A stretch of 64,000 bases of DNA from Streptomyces sp. A2-16 (GTDB taxonomy: Bacteria; Actinomycetota; Actinomycetes; Streptomycetales; Streptomycetaceae), in the NCBI RefSeq assembly GCF_018128905.1, contig NZ_CP063808.1, positions 8,742,001 through 8,806,000 on the forward strand, given 5' to 3'. Below the pieces are notes generated by a model. That model worked only from the letters and a program-made list of their open reading frames with translations. It had not been told where the DNA came from and searched no databases. Shown one piece after another: positions 9,001 to 15,459 of this stretch (within the stretch, counting starts at the first letter, position 1; each line of letters opens with the position of its first letter). The position numbers were made by a program, and so were the translations under genes.

Positions 9001-10290
9001 GGTCTCCGACTCGGGCTTGCTTCCGGATGGCGCGTCCCTGACCAGCTCGGTGGTCTTTCCGCCCAACGACATCACCGCGTTGTACGACACCCAGCACAGG
9101 TCGGATGTCTTGTCCTTCTTGGCTGTGTTGTTGGGAAGACTCGCGCCGAGGGTCTTGCGGTCGTCCTGGCAGGGACGGTAACGACGCTCGATGTAGCCGG
9201 GGTCATAGGACCAGCCCTCGCCGATCCAGGACGCCTGGGGCGAGGAGACGGCCGTACGCCCGTCCACGGTCTGCGAGTTGTAGTTGAAGGCGATCTGGGG
9301 CGCCGGTCCGCCCGGCGGCTCCGGCACTGTCAGCGGGTACGAGAAGGAGAACGCGCCTGACGACCCGCCCGCCGTCCACTTGCCGTCCGTGGCAAGCGGG
9401 GTCGCCTTGAAGGTGCCGCCGCCACCGGTGCCGGAATCGATCGCACCGACGACCGCGGTGCTACTGCCAGCGGCGGCGATCTGTGCCGTCTTCCGGTAAG
9501 CGGCTTGGAAAACCCCGGAGTTCGCGGACGGCGTGGGCTTTACCGAGGCCGGTGTCACCGTGCCGTCGGCCGCAGGGTCGACGGTGGCCGTCGCGGATGC
9601 CGAGGCCGGGTCGTTCGAGGTCTCCAGTTCCTCGTACGTCTGGCATGCCTCGTCGTCCGGCGTGGTCAGGTAGCAGTCGGGGAACTGCACGAAACGCAGC
9701 CGCGATGCCCAGTCGGCGCCGTAGAGACTCTCGAACTTGTTGTAGTCCAGTTTCACCGAGATCGGGACCGCCCCGGCGGCGGGGGCTTCTACGACGATGA
9801 CGGCGCCGTCGACTCCCTGTGCCGTCGAAGCGGTGCGCTGCGGGATCGTGACCTGCCAGGTGCCGGTCGGCGCCGGCTGGCCGGCCGCCTGCCCCAGGCT
9901 CACTGGCAGGGTGCCAGCAGGTGTCAGCGCGGTCTGTGACGCTGTCGGTCCGGCGGTTCGGGCCGAAGCCGTCGTCGTGGTGGAACCGAAGGTGACGGGT
10001 GCCGATCCGGCGGGCGTGATCGTTGTGTTGGCTGCCGCTTCGAGCTGGTCCTTGGGTACTTCGGCGCGCAGTGTCGAGCGATCCGGGCCGGAATCCTTGC
10101 CCGGGATCGGCTTCTCCTTATCGAGATCCTCCAGGGTCAGGGTCTCTCGGCCGACCTCCGCCTTCGCCGGATCCGGGGGGAGCGCCATCGCCTGGGCGGG
10201 CAGCAGCCCGACCAGCAGCGCCGCAGCCGTGACCGGGACGGCTGCGCGTGCCATACGGCGCCTGCGAGCATGCGAAAGTCGATCGAACAC
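3067..10290 (-). CDS. Secreted RHS-repeat polymorphic toxin with Hint and HNH-like tip
   Basis: A 2407-residue secreted toxin. GTG at 10290 was chosen over 10311 because a GGGGGGA site sits 8 bases upstream. Residues 1-35 form a twin-Arg-rich Sec signal ending AQAMA. Residues about 250-700 are an SpvB/TcdB-like beta-rich head. From about 900 to 1900 there are many YD repeats (YDALGR, YDARGRV). The RHS core closes at DPSGL (1983-1987). A Hint autoprocessing domain runs from Cys2150 (CFLAGADVLMADG) through FEHPFW to VHNSN near 2293. The last ~114 residues are the toxin tip, with QDHSYGH and AHFNVRP, resembling HNH/EndoVII nucleases of the HHH type; an untested assignment. The Hint domain probably cuts the tip free. 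It shares a divergent promoter region with the secreted protein at 10729. Confidence 0.9.
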   Translation of the reverse strand: MFDRLSHARRRRMARAAVPVTAAALLVGLLPAQAMALPPDPAKAEVGRETLTLEDLDKEKPIPGKDSGPDRSTLRAEVPKDQLEAAANTTITPAGSAPVTFGSTTTTASARTAGPTASQTALTPAGTLPVSLGQAAGQPAPTGTWQVTIPQRTASTAQGVDGAVIVVEAPAAGAVPISVKLDYNKFESLYGADWASRLRFVQFPDCYLTTPDDEACQTYEELETSNDPASASATATVDPAADGTVTPASVKPTPSANSGVFQAAYRKTAQIAAAGSSTAVVGAIDSGTGGGGTFKATPLATDGKWTAGGSSGAFSFSYPLTVPEPPGGPAPQIAFNYNSQTVDGRTAVSSPQASWIGEGWSYDPGYIERRYRPCQDDRKTLGASLPNNTAKKDKTSDLCWVSYNAVMSLGGKTTELVRDAPSGSKPESETEAYRLQQDDGTRVEHRVGGTNDDNNGEYWVVTTTDGNQYYYGLNAVGGGHATTNSVSTVPVFGNHPGEPCNASVFADSRCGAGKQQAWRWGLDKVVDVHGNTMILNWAQESNWYAVRKKFKAPEQYDRYAYPTSIEYGMRPDGLTKPSATVDFGVKQRCLKSDTACAATNFAKTDDPGAYRAWWDTPGNLNCKSTSKLCPAFPSFWTQMRLDTVTTKAARAGQTGLGPVDKYTLRQSFPEDWYDTAPGLWLNSITRTGYAPGDTTGTLQSSQGVSFAPYTVGSTSPLASRLKDRQLPGLVLNGKNDQRPGFTRPRIGVVSTESGGDIEVEYTGGCASPPAEDKGKANGTCYPVRWSPDGDEKTPAKAWFNKYVVDSVTEIDKVTSHGRPITTSYSYEGAAWARSDDEFSRPSLRTYSDWRGYRQVKTIKGAHLESTVGEGQTQSLSATRYFQGTGGEVKDSTGTYTLLADDAPQYAGMAAETVTYRDSDGQDLRRTLNYPWSKQTASRARENEDGTTADPLLAHRTGVKRSDEFQRLEATGWTNWRAVRTLTTVDDTYGLPTQVETSVVKPNGSGETLSNQTCTKTSYVHNTTAWLIGLPTEQRTTATSCSGYATADPATKLMASTRYTYDSLAYGAAPTKGMVTSTAEIDGAGTSHSVVTATTYDDLGRVRTVTQPGLGTTETQYTPAGGGPVTATTTINAKSQATTTTFEPGRGLALTTEDPNHRVTRTEYDALGRLVKGWSASRSGGLSPNVTISYQPATAGSDGSRPAAVTVRTLKDDGSYSTGITLYDGLNREVQQQTEAHGPGRVIVDTTYDDHGLVYEKTSGYLAKGQPEPVMFAPRSKTLVPSFTKYRYDGLERQVRASVYHEGGFEYSTATTYGLYSVIEDPAGSTTPKTQTFNDALGRTTSVKHFTQSASDAGRTTNYEYDARGNRSKVTDPAGNAWTYTYDARGRVTSAGDPDTGTTDTWYDAADRPNRVRDARGQETFTEYDVLGRVRYVRQGSATATPSKEYLYDEAPGGIGRPTSTKRHTDTGDYVSRVTGYDAEYHLTGAETVIPANSMTTGLSGTYAYTYTYTSTGKPLSVTLPAVGGLAREKVVTRYTGDGLPESTSGQTWYTSDATYSPYGEVLRTVSAAQPYRVWTTNFVDPHTGRLQRTVTDRETADPHRITDSYYSYDIAGTITSQARQLSDAAWDTQCFTYDVQGELVHAWTSGTTPNGQGTGCKSANGTTWGPRTDYAASSGPVAEAPDAAADTSTPDSALSASRSAAAPDSAGISTGGTSYRQSYTFDWLGNRAAMTDGDTAYTYGYGTTIAATPTTPAYKTQPHTMVSISSNPSGKGSSYTYDASGNTTDRALADSTQNLTWTAENKLGTITDDGTTTTYVYDADGNRLLENSPSGSTLYLGETEITTNATGTVTKASRSYAQAGAPTVVRTATNGSTTGHKLSVLITDHLGTANTSVDVASGQTVTRRDFKPYGEVRGAKPASWPNKRSYLGVGVDDSATGLTHIGAREYDQSSGRFLSADPIIDLADPLQMNGYAYSNNSPVSFSDPSGLCRRDICGDGYPVAGDGERAGYTGQRKGEKPCSYCNGPQASYHYDPAEVFPGVTVPTKWNGRAEFIRRFYYYVNTVKSTNGRLPGYLTDGTNPEAAANQLGYWGLNVCWSMKSCPKSVMTQFRDMSMGYGGAVSAVAGSPLHASAEKPMSGGSSRKPAGGCTQCFLAGADVLMADGTTKDIEDIKLGDEVEATDPRTGESGPRKVTRLIVTEDDKQFNELSIATGDGIEKLTATFEHPFWSPSEGDWVDAGALKSGMTLLTDEGATVIVTGNRAFTKYARTYNLTVDDLHTYYVLAGATPVLVHNSNCVPEVRTLPSRSSAFRAAKRDLGIPNGQQPDELNMVPMTNRKGENILNPDGTRVMTREYVFTRGGGDRVIIQDHSYGHYYGEGGVGDQGAHFNVRPYSNPRTGKVPGTAQHYEY

Positions 10291-10728
10291 GACCAGGTCC
10301 CCCCGGACCACTTGAAGCGGGACCGGTGAAGGACCACGCGTGACGACTTATCAGAGAGCACAGATTCTGTGATCACTCTGTGAAAAAGCGCCAGATATGC
10401 GGGATCGATGTGATGATCATCGCCGTGCGTAACGCATCATTACTTTACGAATGCGCCGCAAGGTGGAATATGAACTTACCTGGGCTTGACTTCACCCTTA
10501 TCGCCCATTGAGAAAATTTAGAACCCTTGCTTACGTAAGCCCCCTCAGTGCAGTCAAATTGTCCCTTCTCGCGTATTTCGAGGACTTGAACTCGCGGATG
10601 TTTGGCGCTTCAGGCGGGACGCCAAACCGGCACCACGCAAGCACCTCCAGAGATCTCCACAGGGTGACGACAGTTCCCCCATAGGTCATCATCAGCTGGC
10701 CACACGAGGGGGAAGGGGAACCCGCCCG
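10291..10728. promoter_or_regulatory. Divergent promoter region rich in dyads
   Basis: This 438-bp gap separates the divergent RHS toxin and DNRLRE/FG-GAP genes and is visibly richer in A+T than its flanks. It holds perfect dyads CACAGATTCTGTG (10359-10371), overlapping GTGATCAC (10369-10376), and GCTTACGTAAGC (10529-10540), plus a TGCGT-A-ACGCA dyad near 10425. A TTGACT at 10486 could be a -35 box for the rightward gene, but I cannot place a good -10 with confidence. Regulators are unknown. Confidence 0.5.
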
Positions 10729-13700
10729 ATGACGCACAACCGGCGCCGCCTGCCCGGCCGTCGGGCCGGAGCGGCACTGCTCGCCGCCGCGGTCACCACG
10801 ACCGGTGTCGTCTACGTCGGCTTCCGGCTGACCGACGACGCCGCTCACCAAGGCACCCACCGCGGTCCCAGCACTGCGACAGTCACCGAATCCACGGCGC
10901 TCACCCAGGCGATACGGACGGGGAAGGCCGTCGAGGTGACCGCTGCACGGACCGCGCGCAGTACCACTTGGGCCCGGCCCGACGGCCAGATGACGAAACA
11001 GCTGTACTCGTCCCCGGTTCGGGCCAAGGTGGGTGGCGAGTGGAAGAAGATCGACACGAGTCTGCGCCGCACCGATCGAGGGTGGGAACCGAAAGCCACC
11101 AACACCCGGATGGTGTTCTCAGCCGGGTCGGAGGACCGGAGCGGGCAGCGGGCCTCACGCGCGACCGTACGCCGTGTTTCCCTGCTCAAAGACGCCGCTG
11201 ACGCCGGGACCCCACTCGTCACCCTCTATGTCGGCGAGAACGACGGCTACCAGGTCCAGCTGACCTGGCCAGGCACGGTACCGACACCCATAGTCGACCG
11301 CGACCGCATCCTGTACCCGGAGATCTTCCCGGGCGGCGACCTGGTGCTGACTGCGGACGACGACGGCTTCGGCCAGGTGGTCGTGGTCAAGAATCGTCAG
11401 GCCGCCTCCGACCCTCACGTCCAACAACTCGCCTACGGACTGAACTCGTCCAACCTCAGCTTCAGTCTGGACCCCCTGTCAGGTGTGGTCACCGCGGTGA
11501 ACGGCTATCGCGACGAGGTGGCCGTGTCCCCCACCCCGCTGATGTGGGACAGCAGCGGGGCCCCCGCCGTCACCGACGGCGCTGTCGGCGCCACCGCGCA
11601 GCCGACAACGTCCGAGTCCCCGAACCCGACCGACTCACCAACCATCTCGGACAGCCCCAGCGCCTCCGAGGATGAAGAGGTGGAGTCAGACGAACAGAGC
11701 GATACGGACATCGAGACCTTGCCGCCGGCGACCGACGGCCCGGCACCGAGCGTCTCGGAGTCTCCACTGCCCACCGCGCCGGCCGAACCGACCCCCGCGC
11801 CCTCCCAGAGCGGCTCCTCCGCGACGCTGGGCCTGACGTCTCTCGACGGTCCTTCGCCGGACTCACGCGGTGACGTGGTGAAGGCCGGCCTGTCCGCCGG
11901 GCAGTGGACGCTCACCCCGGACCAGGACTTCCTGACCGACCCTGCCACCACCTACCCGGTCTTCATCGACCCCTCGGTCAAGAAACACACCCAGAACTGG
12001 ACGACCGCCTACAACCGCTTCCCGAAGGCCACGTTCTACAACGGCAAGGGCTTCAACAAGGGCGGCACGCACGAGGCACGGGTCGGCTTCGAGTCCGACA
12101 CCTGGGGCACCTCACGATCGTTCTTCAACATCCAGTTCGACAAGGATCTCAAGGGAACCAGGATCACCAGCGCCAAGCTGCGCATGCTGGAGACCTACTC
12201 CTGGTCCTGCCAGGCACGCTCGATGAGCGTGCACATCACGGGCGAGATCGACTCGCACACCAACTGGAACAACGCGCCCGAGCTCCATGACGGGAACAAG
12301 CTTGCAACCAAGAGCTTCGCGCACGGCTACAAGTCCGGCTGCCGCGATGCCTTCGAGACCTTCGACGTGAAGAAGGGCGCACAGAAGCGGGCCGACAAGG
12401 GTGAGAGCATGATCACCTTCGGCTTGCGCGCTCGCGACGAGAACGCCCAGTACGCGTGGAAGAAGTTCCAGGCGAACGGCGACTACGCTCCCGTGCTCGA
12501 ACTGGTCTACAACCGCCCGCCGTCGATCGTCTCCGACTCTCTCGACCTCGGCCCGGACGGCAGGTGCACCACCACGAAGCCTTACGTCCGTATGGGCTCC
12601 GGTGACCTGACCTTCACGGCCAAGGCCACGGACAAGGACAAGAACCTCGACTACTTCGACTTCGACTTGTGGGAGACGGAGAAGTGGGACTCCACCGGTG
12701 ACTTGTTGAAGACGACCGGCAAGGTCTCCGTGGGCGGTGACACCAGCACCGCGCTGCGCACCACCAACGGATTCGCCACCAGCAAGCTCAAGAGCGGCGC
12801 CACGTACTCCTGGCGAGTCCGAGCTCTCGACGACGCTGGAGTCACCTCCGGCTGGTACCCGAAGACACCCTGCCGCTTCGTCCTCGACACCACCGCACCG
12901 CGCCCGCCCGTGGTGACGTCCACCGACTTTCCCAACGCGGACGCAAGCCAGAACGGTTTCGGCAGCGGCGGTGAGGACTCCAAGTGGTCCGTCAAGAAGT
13001 TCGGCACGGCAGGCAGCTTCTCCGTACGTGCCGTGAACGCCGACGTGGTGCGCTACGAGTACGGCTACAACTCAGCCTCGTACTCGGGCAGCGTGTCACG
13101 CACCAACGGCACGTCCACCAGCGTCTCCGCGACCATCGGGAATGCCAAGCCACCCGCTGCCGGGCCCAACGTGCTCTATGTCCGAACCATCGACGCCGCC
13201 GGCAACATCTCCGAGCCGACCAAGTACTTCTTCTACGTCACTCCCCGTGACCAGGCCGACAAACCCGGCGACTTCACCGGTGACCAGTTCCCCGACATGA
13301 TGGTCGTCACTGACGAGGGCAATCTCGCGCTGTACCCCTCCGAAGCGACAACGACGGATGCGGACAAGGGCTCGGGCGATCTGAACTACTCGATGCCCGG
13401 TGCCTATTGGCCGAACCCCGACAAGGACCCCAACGGCACCGACAATCTGCCGCCCTACGTCGCCGCCCCCAAGGACCACTTCAAGGGTGCCCTGATCACC
13501 CACAACGGCGACATCTACGGCGGGGACGGCCTCCAGGACCTCGTCGTCCGGGTGGATGGCAGGCTCTGGGTCTATCCGGGCGACGGCTACGGTGCGGTCA
13601 ACATCGACAGACGTCAGGAGATCCTGCTGCCGTCGGGTGCTCCGAGCCCTTCGGCCCTGACTCAGATCGTCGCGGCCGGAGACGTCACCGGCGATGGCCG

Positions 13701-14184
13701 GACCGACTTCTTCGCCACCGCCGGGGATGAGTTGTGGGCCTTCACCGGTTACCACGGGGCGACAGTCGACCAAGCAGTCCTGCTGTCCGGTGGGTGGACC
13801 AGCCGTGATCTGGTGACCGTCATGGACGTCAGCGGCGACACCATCGCCGACATGATCTACCGCACCGACTCGTCCGGGCGGCTACTGCTCCGCCAGGGAA
13901 TCGCCGCGAGCGCAGGAGGCACCGACCTCAACTCCCTGGCCTCCGCCGCCAATTCCTCGGGCAAGATCGACACCGAGTACGGTGCGTCCGGCTGGTACAC
14001 CGCCGACGTTCCACTGCTGATGGGCACACCTGACGCCAACAGTGATGGCATCCCCGACATCTGGGCCGTCGCGGCCAACGGTGCCGTGATGTTCCATCCA
14101 GGGAGCAAGACCGCGTTGTCCGGCTCGGGTACGCAGGTCATCAACCCGAACACCTACTGGCCGAAACGGCTCTCCATCGGATGA
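10729..14184 (+). CDS. Large secreted DNRLRE / FG-GAP repeat protein
   Basis: A 1151-residue exported protein. The ATG at 10729 follows a GGGGGAAGGGG site. Residues 1-35 hold Arg-rich start and hydrophobic AGAALLAAAVTTTGVVYVGF, a signal peptide or anchor. Residues about 280-380 are a Ser/Thr/Pro/Glu-rich linker. A DNRLRE-type beta-sandwich follows (about 400-600: TTYPVFIDPS, ARVGFESD, ITSAKLRMLETYSW, WNNAPEL). Next are fibronectin-like segments (YSWRVRALDDAG), then four or more FG-GAP/VCBS beta-propeller blades (GDFTGDQFPDMMV, GDVTGDGRTDFF, DVSGDTIADMIY, PDANSDGIPDIW). The blade loops look like calcium-binding DxDxDG sites. No catalytic residues were recognised. It probably has a surface-binding or adhesive role; partnership with the divergent RHS protein is inferred only from position. 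Confidence 0.85.
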   Translation: MTHNRRRLPGRRAGAALLAAAVTTTGVVYVGFRLTDDAAHQGTHRGPSTATVTESTALTQAIRTGKAVEVTAARTARSTTWARPDGQMTKQLYSSPVRAKVGGEWKKIDTSLRRTDRGWEPKATNTRMVFSAGSEDRSGQRASRATVRRVSLLKDAADAGTPLVTLYVGENDGYQVQLTWPGTVPTPIVDRDRILYPEIFPGGDLVLTADDDGFGQVVVVKNRQAASDPHVQQLAYGLNSSNLSFSLDPLSGVVTAVNGYRDEVAVSPTPLMWDSSGAPAVTDGAVGATAQPTTSESPNPTDSPTISDSPSASEDEEVESDEQSDTDIETLPPATDGPAPSVSESPLPTAPAEPTPAPSQSGSSATLGLTSLDGPSPDSRGDVVKAGLSAGQWTLTPDQDFLTDPATTYPVFIDPSVKKHTQNWTTAYNRFPKATFYNGKGFNKGGTHEARVGFESDTWGTSRSFFNIQFDKDLKGTRITSAKLRMLETYSWSCQARSMSVHITGEIDSHTNWNNAPELHDGNKLATKSFAHGYKSGCRDAFETFDVKKGAQKRADKGESMITFGLRARDENAQYAWKKFQANGDYAPVLELVYNRPPSIVSDSLDLGPDGRCTTTKPYVRMGSGDLTFTAKATDKDKNLDYFDFDLWETEKWDSTGDLLKTTGKVSVGGDTSTALRTTNGFATSKLKSGATYSWRVRALDDAGVTSGWYPKTPCRFVLDTTAPRPPVVTSTDFPNADASQNGFGSGGEDSKWSVKKFGTAGSFSVRAVNADVVRYEYGYNSASYSGSVSRTNGTSTSVSATIGNAKPPAAGPNVLYVRTIDAAGNISEPTKYFFYVTPRDQADKPGDFTGDQFPDMMVVTDEGNLALYPSEATTTDADKGSGDLNYSMPGAYWPNPDKDPNGTDNLPPYVAAPKDHFKGALITHNGDIYGGDGLQDLVVRVDGRLWVYPGDGYGAVNIDRRQEILLPSGAPSPSALTQIVAAGDVTGDGRTDFFATAGDELWAFTGYHGATVDQAVLLSGGWTSRDLVTVMDVSGDTIADMIYRTDSSGRLLLRQGIAASAGGTDLNSLASAANSSGKIDTEYGASGWYTADVPLLMGTPDANSDGIPDIWAVAANGAVMFHPGSKTALSGSGTQVINPNTYWPKRLSIG

Positions 14185-14190
14185 GCACGG

Positions 14191-14224
14191 CCGGGCTCCG
14201 CCTCCCGCAAGGGGCGGAGCCCGG
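14191..14224. terminator. Bidirectional hairpin between convergent genes
   Basis: Perfect 12-bp arms (CCGGGCTCCGCC at 14191-14202 and its complement at 14213-14224) lie between the stop of the secreted protein gene (14184) and the convergent stop of the acyltransferase gene (14230), so it can serve both. Confidence 0.75.
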
Positions 14225-14229
14225 AGCGG

Positions 14230-15459
14230 TCAGGCAGCCTCTTGTCCCGCAGTCGCCGCGCGCCGGGCCCGACCCCGCCGCGAACCGTTCGGCCACAACC
14301 TCGGCCTCCGCTTCGCCGCCAGGTCCTCGATCCAGCCGAATGCCAGGATGGCGAGCCCGATCAGCGGCCACACCAGGAAGAACATCCACAGGGTGTCCGT
14401 CGAGTCGAGGGCCGCGACCGCGCGGTCGCTCTGCATGAAGGGCAGGTCGTAGGCCAGGTCGATGATCGGGACCGTGGCCATGATGAGCAGGTTGTGCCAG
14501 AGGTAGATCGTGACGGCCCGGTTGTTGGAGAGGGTGACCAGCTTGTCCCAGCGGGCCAGGCGGCCCGGGAGTTCCTGCCAGGACGGGGAGTACTGGAGCA
14601 GGATGACCACGAAACCGAACGACCAGGCCGCCTGGGCCAGCGGGATGTCGTTGAGGTCCCAGCCCTCGGGGCCCAGATGGCCGGACGCCCACCACAGGCC
14701 GAAGGCCATCACCAGGAACGAACCGGAGACGGCGAGATAGCGCGGGACCTTCGCCAGCACACCCTCCTGGTGCGCGAAACCGAGGACCCAGCAGCTGCCG
14801 TAGACCGCGAAGTCGGTGACCGCGTTGCCCAGTTCGCCCGGGATGGTGACGATTCCGGTGCCCACGACCGCGGTCAGGGCCAGCGGGGCGAGCAGGGTCG
14901 CCCACGGCACCCTGCGGAACGCCCACAGCAGCAGCGGGGACGCCAGCACGAACCAGAGGTACGCGCGGAGGTACCACAGCGGGCCGACCGCCTGGTCCGC
15001 CCACGTGGTCTCCAGCAGGTCCTTCGGGAAGCCGACCTCCCAGGGGTACGGCGGCGCCCCGATCGGGATGACGTAGTTGACCAGCTCCAGCAGGCCCCAG
15101 GTGCCGCTGTGGTCAGGGTCCTCCGAGAGCTTCCAGCCGCCGACGAACATCAGCGGCAGCACCACCGCGCTGAACGCCCAGAGGGGAGGCAGGAGTCGGC
15201 GGATCCTGCCCCTGATCACGCTCAGCGCCGGACGGTTCAGCGAACGGGCCATCAGCGAGCCCGCCAGCGCGAACATCACGCCCATCGACGGGAACAGCAC
15301 GGTCAGCCAGGCCCAGCCGAACAGGTGGTAGAGGACGACGCGGACCAGGGCGAGGGAGCGGAGGAGATCCAGATAGCGGTCCCGGCCCGGTGCCTTGGGC
15401 GCGGCGGTCGCCTCGCGCTGTTCCCGCTGCCCCGCCGTGCCCGTGTACTCCTGCGTCAT
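14230..15459 (-). CDS. Membrane acyltransferase (acyltransferase 3 family)
   Basis: A 409-residue polytopic membrane protein of the acyltransferase 3 / OafA-like family, which usually move acetyl or succinyl groups onto surface sugars. The N-terminus is soluble; about ten membrane spans follow. The family signature RYLDLLRSLALVRVVLYH carries the expected His in the first span, and RGRIRRLLPPLWAF is the conserved Arg-rich loop. ATG at 15459 overlaps the stop of the upstream deacetylase/glycosyltransferase gene (ATGA), so translation is coupled. This makes it the third gene of the glycan operon, probably O-acylating or otherwise trimming that polymer. The exact acyl donor and acceptor cannot be read from the sequence. 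Confidence 0.85.
   Translation of the reverse strand: MTQEYTGTAGQREQREATAAPKAPGRDRYLDLLRSLALVRVVLYHLFGWAWLTVLFPSMGVMFALAGSLMARSLNRPALSVIRGRIRRLLPPLWAFSAVVLPLMFVGGWKLSEDPDHSGTWGLLELVNYVIPIGAPPYPWEVGFPKDLLETTWADQAVGPLWYLRAYLWFVLASPLLLWAFRRVPWATLLAPLALTAVVGTGIVTIPGELGNAVTDFAVYGSCWVLGFAHQEGVLAKVPRYLAVSGSFLVMAFGLWWASGHLGPEGWDLNDIPLAQAAWSFGFVVILLQYSPSWQELPGRLARWDKLVTLSNNRAVTIYLWHNLLIMATVPIIDLAYDLPFMQSDRAVAALDSTDTLWMFFLVWPLIGLAILAFGWIEDLAAKRRPRLWPNGSRRGRARRAATAGQEAA

Noticed and set aside
6823..9360. 845-residue open frame opposite the RHS gene
   Set aside because: Low-complexity Gly/Arg/Val composition and no recognisable fold; a mirror of the RHS coding frame.
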